A stretch of DNA of 15,650 bases from JBCDBL01 sp039183635 (GTDB taxonomy: Bacteria; Pseudomonadota; Alphaproteobacteria; Caulobacterales; Parvularculaceae): assembly GCA_039183635.1 (NCBI GenBank), contig JBCDBL010000105.1:1-15650 (forward strand), given 5' to 3'. The notes beneath the pieces are model-generated. The model ran no database searches and was not told the DNA's origin. It saw nothing but the letters and a program-made list of their open reading frames with translations. The stretch's first letter is position 1; each line of letters opens with the position of its first letter. The position numbers were made by a program, and so were the translations under genes. Below, in pieces: positions 1 to 6,971 of this stretch.

Positions 1-401
1 GGAGGAATAGACTCAATGTTGATATCACGGTCGGAGCGATCCGTAGACGCAATTTGACCGCCATTGATGGAAATAAACGTATAGCGCTGGTCAAGACCAC
101 GCAAACCCACGAAGCGGCCCTCGTCCTCATCGAAGATCGTCACAACGCCAGGCAAACGGCGTAAGCTGTCCGCAACGTTCAGGTCAGGCTGGCGGCCAAG
201 TTCATCCTGATTTAGAAAGTCCGCAATACGGACTTCGTTCGCCTTCGCAGCGAGCGACTCCCGCGCTTGCAGGCGATATCCGGTGACGATGATCTCATCC
301 GTAACATTCGCCTCACCCCCGCCGCTGGTTTGCGCTGCAGCCGGCGCCGCCGCCAAAGCCGCAAAAGCGATAAGCGACACAGTCCCGTTTAAATTATCCA
401 T
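1..401 (-). CDS. TonB-dependent receptor, 5' part (runs off the window)
   Basis: The first 133 residues of an outer-membrane TonB-dependent receptor are present, and the rest lies beyond position 1. The ATG at 401 follows a strong ribosome binding site (GGAGGGGG, reading down from 411). Residues 1-24 form a signal peptide ending in PAAAQ. A TonB box, DEIIVTGYR, lies at about 35-43. The plug domain then starts, with the pattern LGRQPDLNVADSLRRLPGV near 68-86 and GRFVGLRGLDQRYTFISING near 95-114. A Glu-Leu-Gly/Pro-Asp/Asn-Val-Ala/Leu-Arg order followed by an Arg-Gly and Ile-Asn-Gly signature is typical of the TIGR01782 Xanthomonas/Caulobacter class, often used for glycans or other organic ligands. 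There is no STN domain, so this receptor should not signal through a FecR protein. It diverges from the sigma-factor gene. Its ligand is unknown. Confidence 0.93.
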   Translation of the reverse strand, partial: MDNLNGTVSLIAFAALAAAPAAAQTSGGGEANVTDEIIVTGYRLQARESLAAKANEVRIADFLNQDELGRQPDLNVADSLRRLPGVVTIFDEDEGRFVGLRGLDQRYTFISINGGQIASTDRSDRDINIESIP

Positions 402-577
402 TACCCCCTCCAAAGTGATAAACTACAAAAACATTGTCTACAGATCATTTATGGTACGTGTTTTTAAAGAACACGCACCGGCGCAGATTTGCGAACAAGT
501 GCAGTGTTAAATCACTTTGAATAAGTATTATTTCAGTTTGAGTGAATTTTTTGTGACGCACACAATTCAACCTGAGG

Positions 578-594
578 TATAATACACCATTATA
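578..594. promoter_or_regulatory. Back-to-back consensus -10 boxes (TATAAT on both strands)
   Basis: TATAAT at 578-583 on the plus strand is followed after 5 bases by ATTATA at 589-594, which reads TATAAT on the minus strand. Perfect -10 hexamers therefore face opposite ways in the gap between two divergent transcription units. No good -35 box stands 16-18 bases upstream on either strand (GACGCA on plus, AGGTAT on minus for 17-base spacers). The site could be a weak or activator-dependent divergent promoter, or a small AT-rich dyad operator. It lies about 180 bases upstream of the minus-strand receptor start and about 430 bases upstream of the sigma-factor start. Confidence 0.3.
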
Positions 595-762
595 CTGATA
601 AAAATACACAGATACCTGATATCAAATAACTTTACCGCGCAACGCCGCCACCCTCGCCAAGCTGTCGCACGCCCCGCCCACAACCGCTGCGACTGTAAAC
701 GAACGCCGTCTTCGACATTTCGCGCGCTGTAACGGCGCGGCGATTGATCGGCCACGCAACAA

Positions 763-811
763 GGGCGGGCATGGACGCAAGCGTATTTTCCAGGCTTTAC
801 GTCCAGCGCCC
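763..811 (+). other. Stem-loop in sigma-factor upstream region (first of two)
   Basis: Three consecutive arms pair: GGGCG (763-767) with CGCCC (807-811), TGGACG (772-777) with CGTCCA (800-805), and AAGC (779-782) with GCTT (794-797). This gives a long interrupted stem with an 11-base loop and one asymmetric bulge. It lies about 216 bases upstream of the sigma-factor start. Whether it acts as DNA or RNA is unknown, and no T-tract follows, so it is not a standard terminator. Confidence 0.4.
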
Positions 812-825
812 GTCCGTCGTCGCCT

Positions 826-870
826 TTCCATCTGGAGGACCGTCGTCATTCGACGAATACGCAGATGGAA
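826..870. other. Symmetric two-step dyad (9 bp + 5 bp)
   Basis: TTCCATCTG (826-834) is the exact reverse complement of CAGATGGAA (862-870). Nested inside, CGTCG (841-845) pairs with CGACG (851-855) around a 5-base loop. The two unpaired 6-base stretches (835-840 and 856-861) are equal in length, so the whole 45-base element is symmetric about 848. It could be a cruciform-type protein site, an RNA leader element or a relic of an intergenic palindromic repeat. It sits about 156 bases before the sigma-factor start. Confidence 0.45.
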
Positions 871-1026
871 CACAGCCTCGAAGGCATATCCGGCCGCCAT
901 CCAAAGAGCGGGGGACGAAATATCAGGGGGCGCAGTTGACGTACTGTGTTATTTTCACCGAAAAATGTGGGGTTTAGCAAAAGCATCACGTCAATATACT
1001 GTGAGAGATGTTATCAAGGCCAAAGC

Positions 1027-1524
1027 ATGCTGAAAGCAAAAGGCGACAGTCAATATCGGTCTTTGCATCAGACCCTTCTGAAGCGAGTGCGCTGCCGCGT
1101 GCCGACAGCGGAACTTGCCGAAGACATCACGCAGGAAGCGATGCTGCGGGTATGGCGCGCCAGTAAAACCGGAGAAATAAAGTCGGCGATTGCGCTGGGG
1201 CGTACAATTGCAGACAATCTTGTCATCGATTTTTATCGTCGGCGCGCGTTTGCAAGCGAGGTTGAGGTGGAAGACACATTGGTTGCATTCCATCCATCCC
1301 CTGAACAGGCCGCAATAAGCTCAGAACGCGTGCGCCAGTTTCGCGACTGTTTGCAAGACATGCCCCCTCTAAGGCGAGATGTTTTCCTGCGACGCCGTTT
1401 TCACGGGCAGGCCTGCGCTCAAATTGCACAAGACCTTGGCCTGACGCCCCGCGCGGTCGAAGCTCACATAAGTCGCGCCTTGCGTGACCTGGCCAAAGTT
1501 ATCAACGACGTCCATCATGACTGA
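1027..1524 (+). CDS. ECF sigma factor, FecI type
   Basis: This 165-residue protein is an extracytoplasmic-function sigma-70 family factor that would direct RNA polymerase to a few target promoters. Region 2 is seen at about residues 12-75, with the core-binding pattern AEDITQEAMLRVWRA at 31-45. Region 4 is at about 106-155, with LRRDVFLRRRFHGQACAQIAQDLGLTP fitting the -35-binding helix-turn-helix of FecI-type factors. The length is normal for the family. I chose the ATG at 1027 (AAGG at 1016-1019, 7-base spacer) because the longer in-frame start at 946 adds 27 residues without family character and has no good ribosome binding site. The next gene starts inside its last codons, which suggests translational coupling. 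The receptor gene downstream is the expected target. No consensus promoter could be assigned. Confidence 0.93.
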   Translation: MLKAKGDSQYRSLHQTLLKRVRCRVPTAELAEDITQEAMLRVWRASKTGEIKSAIALGRTIADNLVIDFYRRRAFASEVEVEDTLVAFHPSPEQAAISSERVRQFRDCLQDMPPLRRDVFLRRRFHGQACAQIAQDLGLTPRAVEAHISRALRDLAKVINDVHHD

Positions 1525-2509
1525 TCGCAAAGACCAAACGCTCAACGATATGCGCGAGGACGCGGCCGCCTGGGTGGAGCGTATGCGGAGCCCCGAAGCG
1601 CATGCGCACGCCGCCGACTTTAAGGCCTGGGCGGCTGGCGACGCCAAGCGGTTGGAAACATTTGCAGGAATGGACCGCGCCTGGTCGGACCCCGACCTGT
1701 GGGCGGCGCTCGCCGAAGAGGCGCATACCGCCCAAGAGCACGTCCCACAAAACGAAACACCCGTCAAAACAGAGCGCCGTTTGCGTCAATGGGCCAGCTT
1801 ACGGCCAGCTTTCGCCGCAGCCGCCTCCATAGCTGTTGTCGTGGCGGCGAGCGCGATCTGGTTGGCGCGACAACCTGATCGTTATGAGGTTGCGTACAGT
1901 ACGCCGGCGGCGCAGACGCTCACTCAAGTGCTCCAAGACGGCACGGTGATAGAGTTGAACGGCCGAACGGCGTTGAACCTTTCGATGGATAAAGCATCGC
2001 GCGAAATCTCGCTGGAGCGCGGAGAATTGTTTTTAACGGTCGCCAAAGACGAACGCCCCCTCGTGGTGACGATTGGCGAGGCGACAGCAATGGCGCTCGG
2101 CACCCAATTTAATGTCGACCGCCGGGAAGCCGCAACGGAAGTTTCCGTTGTAGAAGGCGTCGTCGAAGTGCGGCTGGGAGAAGCTCGACTGACCTTACGC
2201 GCCGGAGATGTCGCGGAAATCGGCGATCGACTTGTCATGACGGAACGACCGGCCATAGCAACAGTCGCCTGGAAATCAGGATGGCTTGAAGCAGATTCAA
2301 TGACGCTTGCAACTCTGGTTGAAGAGCTGAACCGCCATTCACACACCCAGATACGCATCGGCGATACCGAGACCGCGCAATTGCCTATTTCCGGCCGCTT
2401 TGCACTTACAGACATCACGGCCACGCTCAGCGCGATCGCGGCAGTCTACAATCTTGAGATAGATCGTATGACGGATGCGATCATCATAAATTCCAAGCAA
2501 GATCTTTAA
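1517..2509 (+). CDS. FecR-family anti-sigma regulator (inner-membrane sensor)
   Basis: This 330-residue single-pass membrane protein should hold or activate the FecI-type factor encoded just upstream, in response to the receptor. The N-terminal cytoplasmic DUF4880-like domain spans about 13-60 (AAAWVERMRSPEA, AADFKAWAAGD, FAGMDRAW). One membrane helix lies at about 96-117. The periplasmic FecR domain spans about 125-220 (LQDGTVIELNGRT, RGELFLTV, ALGTQFNV, VVEGVVEV). A C-terminal STN-like (DUF4974-like) domain at about 252-325 fits contact with the receptor's signalling domain. Gly195-Thr196 in ALGTQFNV matches the conserved GT at which FoxR-type homologues are known to self-cleave; cleavage here is inference. 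The ATG at 1517 overlaps the sigma gene by 8 bases and has no clear ribosome binding site, which fits coupling. The longer in-frame start at 1484 lies well inside the sigma gene and is less likely. Confidence 0.92.
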   Translation: MTDRKDQTLNDMREDAAAWVERMRSPEAHAHAADFKAWAAGDAKRLETFAGMDRAWSDPDLWAALAEEAHTAQEHVPQNETPVKTERRLRQWASLRPAFAAAASIAVVVAASAIWLARQPDRYEVAYSTPAAQTLTQVLQDGTVIELNGRTALNLSMDKASREISLERGELFLTVAKDERPLVVTIGEATAMALGTQFNVDRREAATEVSVVEGVVEVRLGEARLTLRAGDVAEIGDRLVMTERPAIATVAWKSGWLEADSMTLATLVEELNRHSHTQIRIGDTETAQLPISGRFALTDITATLSAIAAVYNLEIDRMTDAIIINSKQDL

Positions 2510-2683
2510 TAGCACATATCTGTGACACCTTTGTAAACGGCCATAGCATTTAAAGGCCGCCAAAACGTCATAAAAACTTCACCTAAAAGCAGTGTGGGGA
2601 TGAAATACGGTCCTGCGTCTCTCAAGGCGTAGCCTCGCTATTGGAGCGGGCTTGTAGCGCCTAGAATTATGGGGATATGCAGT
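2510..2683 (+). promoter_or_regulatory. Receptor leader region with stem-loop at 2625-2662
   Basis: This 174-base gap should contain the FecI-dependent promoter of the receptor, though no box pair with proper spacing was found. CGTC, a common ECF -10 core, occurs at 2566 and 2616. Close to the gene, AGGCG (2625-2629) pairs with CGCCT (2658-2662), and AGCCTCGCT (2631-2639) pairs with AGCGGGCT (2645-2652) with one bulged T and a 5-base loop. The hairpin ends 8 bases before the GGGGAT ribosome binding site (2671-2676), so it could modulate translation. A weaker CGGCC/GGCCG dyad lies at 2538-2559. Confidence 0.45.
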
Positions 2684-5206
2684 ATGAAACCGTCATCTTT
2701 TAAAACGCTTTTCAGCGCTTCGGCCTCCGCCGCCGCGCTTTTGTTTGCAAGTCAATCCGCCGTACTTGCCCAAACAGAAGCTTTGGCCGATATCAATGTC
2801 GCACCTCAACCCTTAAGCGAAGCATTGCAGGACTTTTCGCGCCAAGCCGACGTTGTCGTCGCCGCCGATCCGCGCGTCGTTAAAGGACACGTATCAACAC
2901 GGCTGAACGGCGCTACAAGCGCTGAAACCGGCCTTCAAACCCTGCTCACGGGCACGGGCCTTCGCCTACGGAATATCGGCGCTAACCAATATGTCGTACT
3001 CGCTGCACTCGAGACTGTGGACAACAACACATCCGGTGCTAACGCCGCAAACGACGCAGACGCCCCTTCAGACGTGATTATCGTTACGGCGCGCAAACGC
3101 GTCGATGCGCTTGAGAATGTGCCCCTTGCGATCTCAGCACTCTCCGGCGACGACGTTTCAGATCGTCAAATCGCCAATATTACAGATCTGGTCGATGAGG
3201 TTCCTGGCGTCTCCATCAACTACGCCTTCGGAGGTGTAAACGCCGGTTTGCTTAGCATTCGCGGCGTCGGCGGCGCGGACGATTACAAACCGAACGGCAA
3301 CCCTTCCGTCGCTTTTCATCTCGATGGAATTTATCAAACCTCTAACGCTTATCTTTCAGCGCCATTCTTCGATATTGAACGGGTTGAAGTTCTAAAAGGC
3401 CCTCAGGGCACGCTCTATGGCCGCAATACGACAGCCGGCGTTGTAAACGCCATCACTCGCAATCCCGGCGACGAACTGAACGGGTATATTGATGTGGAAA
3501 TCGGCAACTATGAAAAGCGCGCCTTCGAGGGCGCCGTCGGCGGCCCCATCGGCGACAATGTCGGCTTGCGCTTAGCATTCTATGCGGAACAAGGCGGCGG
3601 TTTTATGGATGGCGCAGGCGCCGGTCGTTTCGCCGGCTTTCAGCCTGTCGTCAACGACGTCGTACAAACCCAGGTTCCCGCCGTGTTCGATCCCGGCGTA
3701 CGGGAAGGTTTTGGCGACGCGAACCTTATGGCGGGCCGTTTAACGCTTACGGCGGATTTCACGCCGGAAACACGCCTTACAGTCAAGGCTTTCGCCAGCC
3801 GTGACCGGGGCGAAACCCAGCCCTATGACAGGATTGCATTTGAAGATGACCGGGCGGACCGAAATGCCGGTGAAAATAGCGATCCGTATACATTCTTCAC
3901 CAATAAGTACCGGCAACAGGAAGTGAACATCACCGGCGTATCCGGTGAGTTGACCCATCGCATTGCAGACGATCTAAACCTGACGATTCTCGCCGGCGCC
4001 CAAGGCAGCGAGCGCGAGTTTTCGGGCAATGGCGACGGCACCTCCTTCCCACGGTTTGAATTCGTGTTCGATGAAGAGTTAAGCCAGGCCTCTGTCGAGG
4101 CGCGCCTCGCCGATGACGGCGACGACCGGTTCGACTGGATCGCCGGTGCGTTTTACGTCACGGACACGGTGGACTTCAAGTCAACCTGGACCAGTTTCCA
4201 GGTGCGGTCTGAGTATGAGTCCCCCTACAAACAAACCCGTTCCAGCTTTGCTGTCTTCGGCCAGGCGGACTATGAGCTAACGGAAAAGCTCATCGTCGAA
4301 GGCGGTTTGCGCTACACCACGGACCAAGTTGACTATCAGGGTCAAAATACGGATTTCGACCCTTGGGGCATCTCCACTTTCACGACAACATTCGGCACGC
4401 AAAGCCCTTTTGCTTGGGATCGAGAGTTTGAAGACGATAATGTGTCCGGCAAGATCACATTGCAGTATCTGGCCACTGACTCTTTGAACGTTTTCGCTTC
4501 CTACGGCACAGCGTATCGCGGCGGCGGATTTGACGGCACATCGATCTTCACGCCGGAAGAAACCGAGCCGTTTGACTCAGAAACCGTTGAAGGTTTTGAC
4601 GCAGGTCTTCGCTATACGACGGACCGCTTCCGTTTCGCCCTTGATGCATTCATCTACGAGTTCAAGGAACTTCAAGCGACGGCGCGTTTGGCGAACGACA
4701 CGAACGGCCGCACGAATGTGGGTGAAGCGGAAACTGCCGGCGTCGAAGCTTCCATCGCTGCGCGCTTGATAGAAACGCCGTCTCAAACATTCGACGTACG
4801 CCTGTCCGGCGCTTACCTCGATAGTGAGATTACGCAATTCTCCTCCAACCGGGCAAACGACGTCGCCGGAACGATCGGCGATCCCCTGCCCGGCGCGCCG
4901 GACGTCACGGCGAACATCTCGCTTCTTCATTCCGTATCGATTGCAGGCGAGAACCGGCTGGACAGCCGGATCGATGTCAATCACCACGGAGAGGAATCGA
5001 ACCGCCTCAACGCATCTGACGGCAACACATCAGAAGCCTACACGCTTCTAAACGCCCGTACGGAGTTGGTTATGCCGTCCGGTCTTTCCCTATATGTCTT
5101 TGGCCGCAACCTCACGGACGAGACGTACTTTCCTGAGCTAAACGGCGCCTCCCGCCTTGTCGGCGCGCCGCTCACTTATGGCGGCGGCGTACGCTTCGTA
5201 TTTTAA
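2684..5206 (+). CDS. TonB-dependent receptor with STN signalling domain (FecA-like transducer)
   Basis: This 840-residue outer-membrane receptor would take up a ligand using TonB energy and report its presence to the FecR protein. Residues 1-29 are a signal peptide (cleavage near VLA/Q). The STN domain spans about 37-107 (NVAPQPLSEALQDFSRQ, VSTRLNGATSAETGLQTLL, LRLRNIGANQYVV) and is the periplasmic signalling module of transducer receptors. The TonB box DVIIVTARK is at 130-138. The plug follows (ENVPLAISALSG, VDEVPGVSIN, VEVLKGPQGTLYGRNTTAGVVN), then the barrel, ending in GGGVRFVF with the usual final Phe. The ATG at 2684 is preferred because GGGGAT stands 7 bases before it and MKPSSFK gives a clean signal peptide; an in-frame ATG at 2669 lacks this. 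The IIVTARKR/ENVPLAIS type is common in sphingomonad and caulobacterial receptors for organic compounds as well as siderophores. The ligand is not determined. Confidence 0.95.
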   Translation: MKPSSFKTLFSASASAAALLFASQSAVLAQTEALADINVAPQPLSEALQDFSRQADVVVAADPRVVKGHVSTRLNGATSAETGLQTLLTGTGLRLRNIGANQYVVLAALETVDNNTSGANAANDADAPSDVIIVTARKRVDALENVPLAISALSGDDVSDRQIANITDLVDEVPGVSINYAFGGVNAGLLSIRGVGGADDYKPNGNPSVAFHLDGIYQTSNAYLSAPFFDIERVEVLKGPQGTLYGRNTTAGVVNAITRNPGDELNGYIDVEIGNYEKRAFEGAVGGPIGDNVGLRLAFYAEQGGGFMDGAGAGRFAGFQPVVNDVVQTQVPAVFDPGVREGFGDANLMAGRLTLTADFTPETRLTVKAFASRDRGETQPYDRIAFEDDRADRNAGENSDPYTFFTNKYRQQEVNITGVSGELTHRIADDLNLTILAGAQGSEREFSGNGDGTSFPRFEFVFDEELSQASVEARLADDGDDRFDWIAGAFYVTDTVDFKSTWTSFQVRSEYESPYKQTRSSFAVFGQADYELTEKLIVEGGLRYTTDQVDYQGQNTDFDPWGISTFTTTFGTQSPFAWDREFEDDNVSGKITLQYLATDSLNVFASYGTAYRGGGFDGTSIFTPEETEPFDSETVEGFDAGLRYTTDRFRFALDAFIYEFKELQATARLANDTNGRTNVGEAETAGVEASIAARLIETPSQTFDVRLSGAYLDSEITQFSSNRANDVAGTIGDPLPGAPDVTANISLLHSVSIAGENRLDSRIDVNHHGEESNRLNASDGNTSEAYTLLNARTELVMPSGLSLYVFGRNLTDETYFPELNGASRLVGAPLTYGGGVRFVF

Positions 5207-5240
5207 GGAAAAGACTGACCGGGCATGATGCTCTAAAATT

Positions 5241-5272
5241 GGTTGCAATTGGTTTACATGCCGATTGCAACC
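5241..5272. terminator. 9-bp hairpin after the receptor gene (possible terminator)
   Basis: GGTTGCAAT (5241-5249) pairs perfectly with ATTGCAACC (5264-5272) across a 14-base loop, and an imperfect AAAT/ATTT extension continues outward. It begins 35 bases after the receptor stop codon. The loop is long and no T-tract follows on the plus strand, so an intrinsic terminator is only one option; an mRNA 3' stabiliser or an operator are others. Confidence 0.35.
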
Positions 5273-5421
5273 ATTTGACAGGTAAAACCGTGGCCCACGT
5301 TCTGGTTCTGCACTAAGAAGCAGTTCGCCTTTGTCGTGAGTAGGCAAACGGCTCTAGAATCTTTGTTTTGAGGGCGTGAGACGACCTTCGTCTGATCCAC
5401 GTCACGCGCAACCGGCTTTAG

Positions 5422-5594
5422 GGTTCGGATCTGAATTCATACGCATGGTTCTCCAACAGAGCGCGTCGTCATCCTGACGAAAGTCAGGGTCCAGAGCCGC
5501 TTGCTCTTGAATATACCGCCCTCACGTCCCAGCTTTCGCTGGGATAACGTGTCATTGCTTAGATACAGTATACGCATGAATTCAAATCCGAACC
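5422..5594. repeat. 173-bp inverted-repeat element with two covarying inner hairpins
   Basis: The arm at 5422-5445 (starting GGTTCGGATCTGAATTCAT) matches the reverse complement of 5571-5594 at 21 of 24 positions. Inside are two hairpins in opposite orientation: CCTGAC-GAAA-GTCAGG (5473-5488) and CCCAGC-TTTC-GCTGGG (5528-5543). The second, read on the minus strand, is a GAAA-loop hairpin whose stem differs from the first at three pairs, all with compensating changes. The flanks CGTCATCCTGAC... and ...GGGATAACG resemble the intergenic palindromic repeats of many proteobacteria. It has no open frame and no clear target-site duplication, so it is best called a MITE-like or REP-like element. Confidence 0.7.
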
Positions 5595-5845
5595 TCTAGG
5601 CCTACCCGAAACATACAAGTCATTTGACAAGATACTCTTCTAGACAACCGGTAAAGACTTACACCCGGCATTACCCTGCGCCACTCTCACGCCCCTACTT
5701 AATACAAAAGACGCTGTTATTACGGAGCATCTTCGCATGCGCCGCAAGCAATGAAGGTGCGCGTTGCCTCCAACGCCCAGTGTTGATGTAAAACATCATA
5801 AGAGAGCGGCAAGGCCGGAGGCGCTAATACTTATACATGAAGATC

Positions 5846-5859
5846 ATCTGTATACAGAT
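5846..5859. promoter_or_regulatory. Perfect 14-bp palindrome (candidate operator)
   Basis: ATCTGTATACAGAT reads the same on both strands. It lies 206 bases before the ABC ATPase start, in an AT-rich stretch likely to contain that operon's promoter. A dimeric regulator could bind it, but no regulator gene of that kind is in the window. Its AT-rich composition raises the odds of chance. Confidence 0.35.
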
Positions 5860-6065
5860 TTATAGAATATCAAACAGATAAAATCAAATTTCTCTAATGA
5901 GATCAAGGTGGAGTTGAACCAGCACAAGCCGCTTAAGCTCGGCTGATTTTCTTATACCGTTTATATCGCCTGCTTTATGGCGCAACGGGCCTGCGACGCG
6001 CAGTGTGTAAACTGACCCAAAACCACATAAAGCCAAATCTAATTTGCACATATGCCGGAGTTCCA

Positions 6066-6968
6066 ATGACCGATGAAAACACCCTGATGGTTCGGGGTTT
6101 GAAAAAAACATATGGGAATGGCGTTCAAGCTCTGAAAGGCGTTGATTTACTTATAAAACCAGGCCTGTACGGACTTTTAGGCCCTAATGGCGCCGGAAAA
6201 AGCACTTTGATGCGCACCCTGGCGACGTTGCAACCGCCGGATTCAGGTTCAATTACGTTTAACGGCGTAGATGTTTTAAAAGACCCGGATTATTTGCGCT
6301 CCCGTCTTGGATATTTACCGCAGAACATCGGCGCTTATCCCGGCGTTTCCGGGCGCAGCCTTTTGAAACGCATCGCCGCGTTGAAAGGATATACAAACAA
6401 ATCCGAACGCGAAGCCGAAGCCGAACATCTGTTGCATCGCGTTAATCTGCACGACGCCGCCGATCGCGCGGTCGCAACTTACTCGGGCGGCATGCTGCGC
6501 CGTTTTGGCATCGCTGCGGCCTTTATCGGTTCGCCAAAGCTCCTCATTGTCGATGAACCCACCGCAGGACTTGATCCGACAGAGCGCCGGCGTTTTCACC
6601 ACGTTCTCGCTGATTTTGCAGCAGACGCCATCGTTCTGTTGTCGACGCACATTATTGACGACGTAGAAAACCTCTGCGCCCGCTTATCCATTCTCGCCAA
6701 GGGGCGGATTCTCGCCGAAGGCGCACCGGCAGAATTAATCGCACCCTTTGATGGCCGCTTATGGACGAAAACCGTTCCCAACGAAAGCCAGGCGCCGGAA
6801 AACGCCTTGTATGAAACACCGACATCGGAAGGATTGCGTTATGTCGTTGAACGTGACGCCGCGCCGGACGAAAGCTATGTCAGCCACAAGCCCCGCCTGG
6901 AAGATGTTTACCATCACGCAATGCAGCGTATCGGAAACACGCCCGCCTCATCGGCGGAAGCGGCTTAG
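6066..6968 (+). CDS. ABC transporter ATP-binding protein
   Basis: This 300-residue cytoplasmic ATPase should energise the permease encoded 3 bases downstream. Walker A is GPNGAGKST (39-47), the Q-loop Gln is in GYLPQNIGAYP (Gln86), the signature is YSGGM (139-143, slightly varied from LSGGQ), Walker B with the catalytic Glu is LLIVDEP (159-165, Glu164), the D-loop is AGLDP, and the switch His is in STH (His195). All parts for ATP hydrolysis are present. The C-terminal tail of about 75 residues after the ATPase core is typical of ABC-2-type export ATPases. The ATG at 6066 is preferred: GGAG at 6057-6060 stands 5 bases before it, and the in-frame ATG at 6003 would add 21 residues without domain character. 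The ABC-2 partner suggests export or membrane-protein handling rather than import. Confidence 0.95.
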   Translation: MTDENTLMVRGLKKTYGNGVQALKGVDLLIKPGLYGLLGPNGAGKSTLMRTLATLQPPDSGSITFNGVDVLKDPDYLRSRLGYLPQNIGAYPGVSGRSLLKRIAALKGYTNKSEREAEAEHLLHRVNLHDAADRAVATYSGGMLRRFGIAAAFIGSPKLLIVDEPTAGLDPTERRRFHHVLADFAADAIVLLSTHIIDDVENLCARLSILAKGRILAEGAPAELIAPFDGRLWTKTVPNESQAPENALYETPTSEGLRYVVERDAAPDESYVSHKPRLEDVYHHAMQRIGNTPASSAEAA

Positions 6969-6971
6969 CCC

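Larger units (their letters stand above)
402..1026. other. 625-base intergenic region between divergent genes
   Basis: No convincing gene is seen here. The first part, to about 625, is AT-rich and should hold the promoters of the minus-strand receptor. It includes a CGTGTT/AACACG dyad at 457-475 around TTTAAAG, and CAAAGTGAT (411-419) repeated in inverted form at 511-519; both are near what chance would give. The part from about 640 to 900 is more GC-rich and holds two stronger stem-loops, listed separately. Possible sigma-70-type boxes for the sigma-factor gene are TTTAGC (973-978) and TATACT (995-1000) with a 16-base spacer, but the match is weak. Short open frames here are rich in Arg or low in complexity and have no family resemblance. 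Confidence 0.6.
5207..6065. other. 859-base intergenic region rich in dyad symmetry
   Basis: No gene is supported here. From left to right it holds a 9-bp hairpin (5241-5272), a smaller nested dyad (GCGTGA 5374-5379 with TCACGC 5402-5407 around GACGA/TCGTC), the inverted-repeat element 5422-5594, a short TGATGT/ACATCA hairpin (5784-5798), the 14-bp palindrome 5846-5859 and an AT-rich stretch before the ABC operon that probably carries its promoter. Short frames such as the minus-strand one at 5884-6111 run into the ABC gene and resemble no family. Confidence 0.6.

Noticed and set aside
664..737. Two further dyads, GTCGCA/TGCGAC (664-693) and CGCCGT/ACGGCG (704-737), that would extend the row of stem-loops before the sigma gene.
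   Set aside because: Six-base arms with loops of 18 and 22 bases are expected several times by chance in a gap of this size, and the second competes with an overlapping CGCGC/GCGCG pairing.
763..870. Integron attC sites, given the adjacent stem-loops.
   Set aside because: No GTTRRRY/RYYYAAC core pair bounds the structures and no cassette gene lies between them.
622..977. Open frames in the gap before the sigma gene (minus 622-900, plus 744-977).
   Set aside because: They are Arg-rich or without domain character, have no clear ribosome binding site and lie across the stem-loop region.
2521..2620. A FecI-type promoter using CGTC at 2566 or 2616 as -10 core.
   Set aside because: Candidate upstream boxes (TGTAAAC 2532-2538, TGAAAT 2601-2606) are 27 and 9 bases away, not the roughly 16-17 expected.
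1027..5206. A lasso-peptide or other RiPP cluster, since such clusters can contain FecI/FecR and TonB receptors.
   Set aside because: No precursor-like small gene, asparagine-synthetase-like cyclase, transglutaminase-like protease or isopeptidase is present in the window.
5207..6065. An insertion sequence in the large gap.
   Set aside because: No transposase fragment is visible in any frame; only non-coding repeat structure is seen.
5884..6111. A 75-residue minus-strand frame overlapping the ABC ATPase start.
   Set aside because: It overlaps a well-supported gene start, has no family resemblance and covers the probable promoter region.
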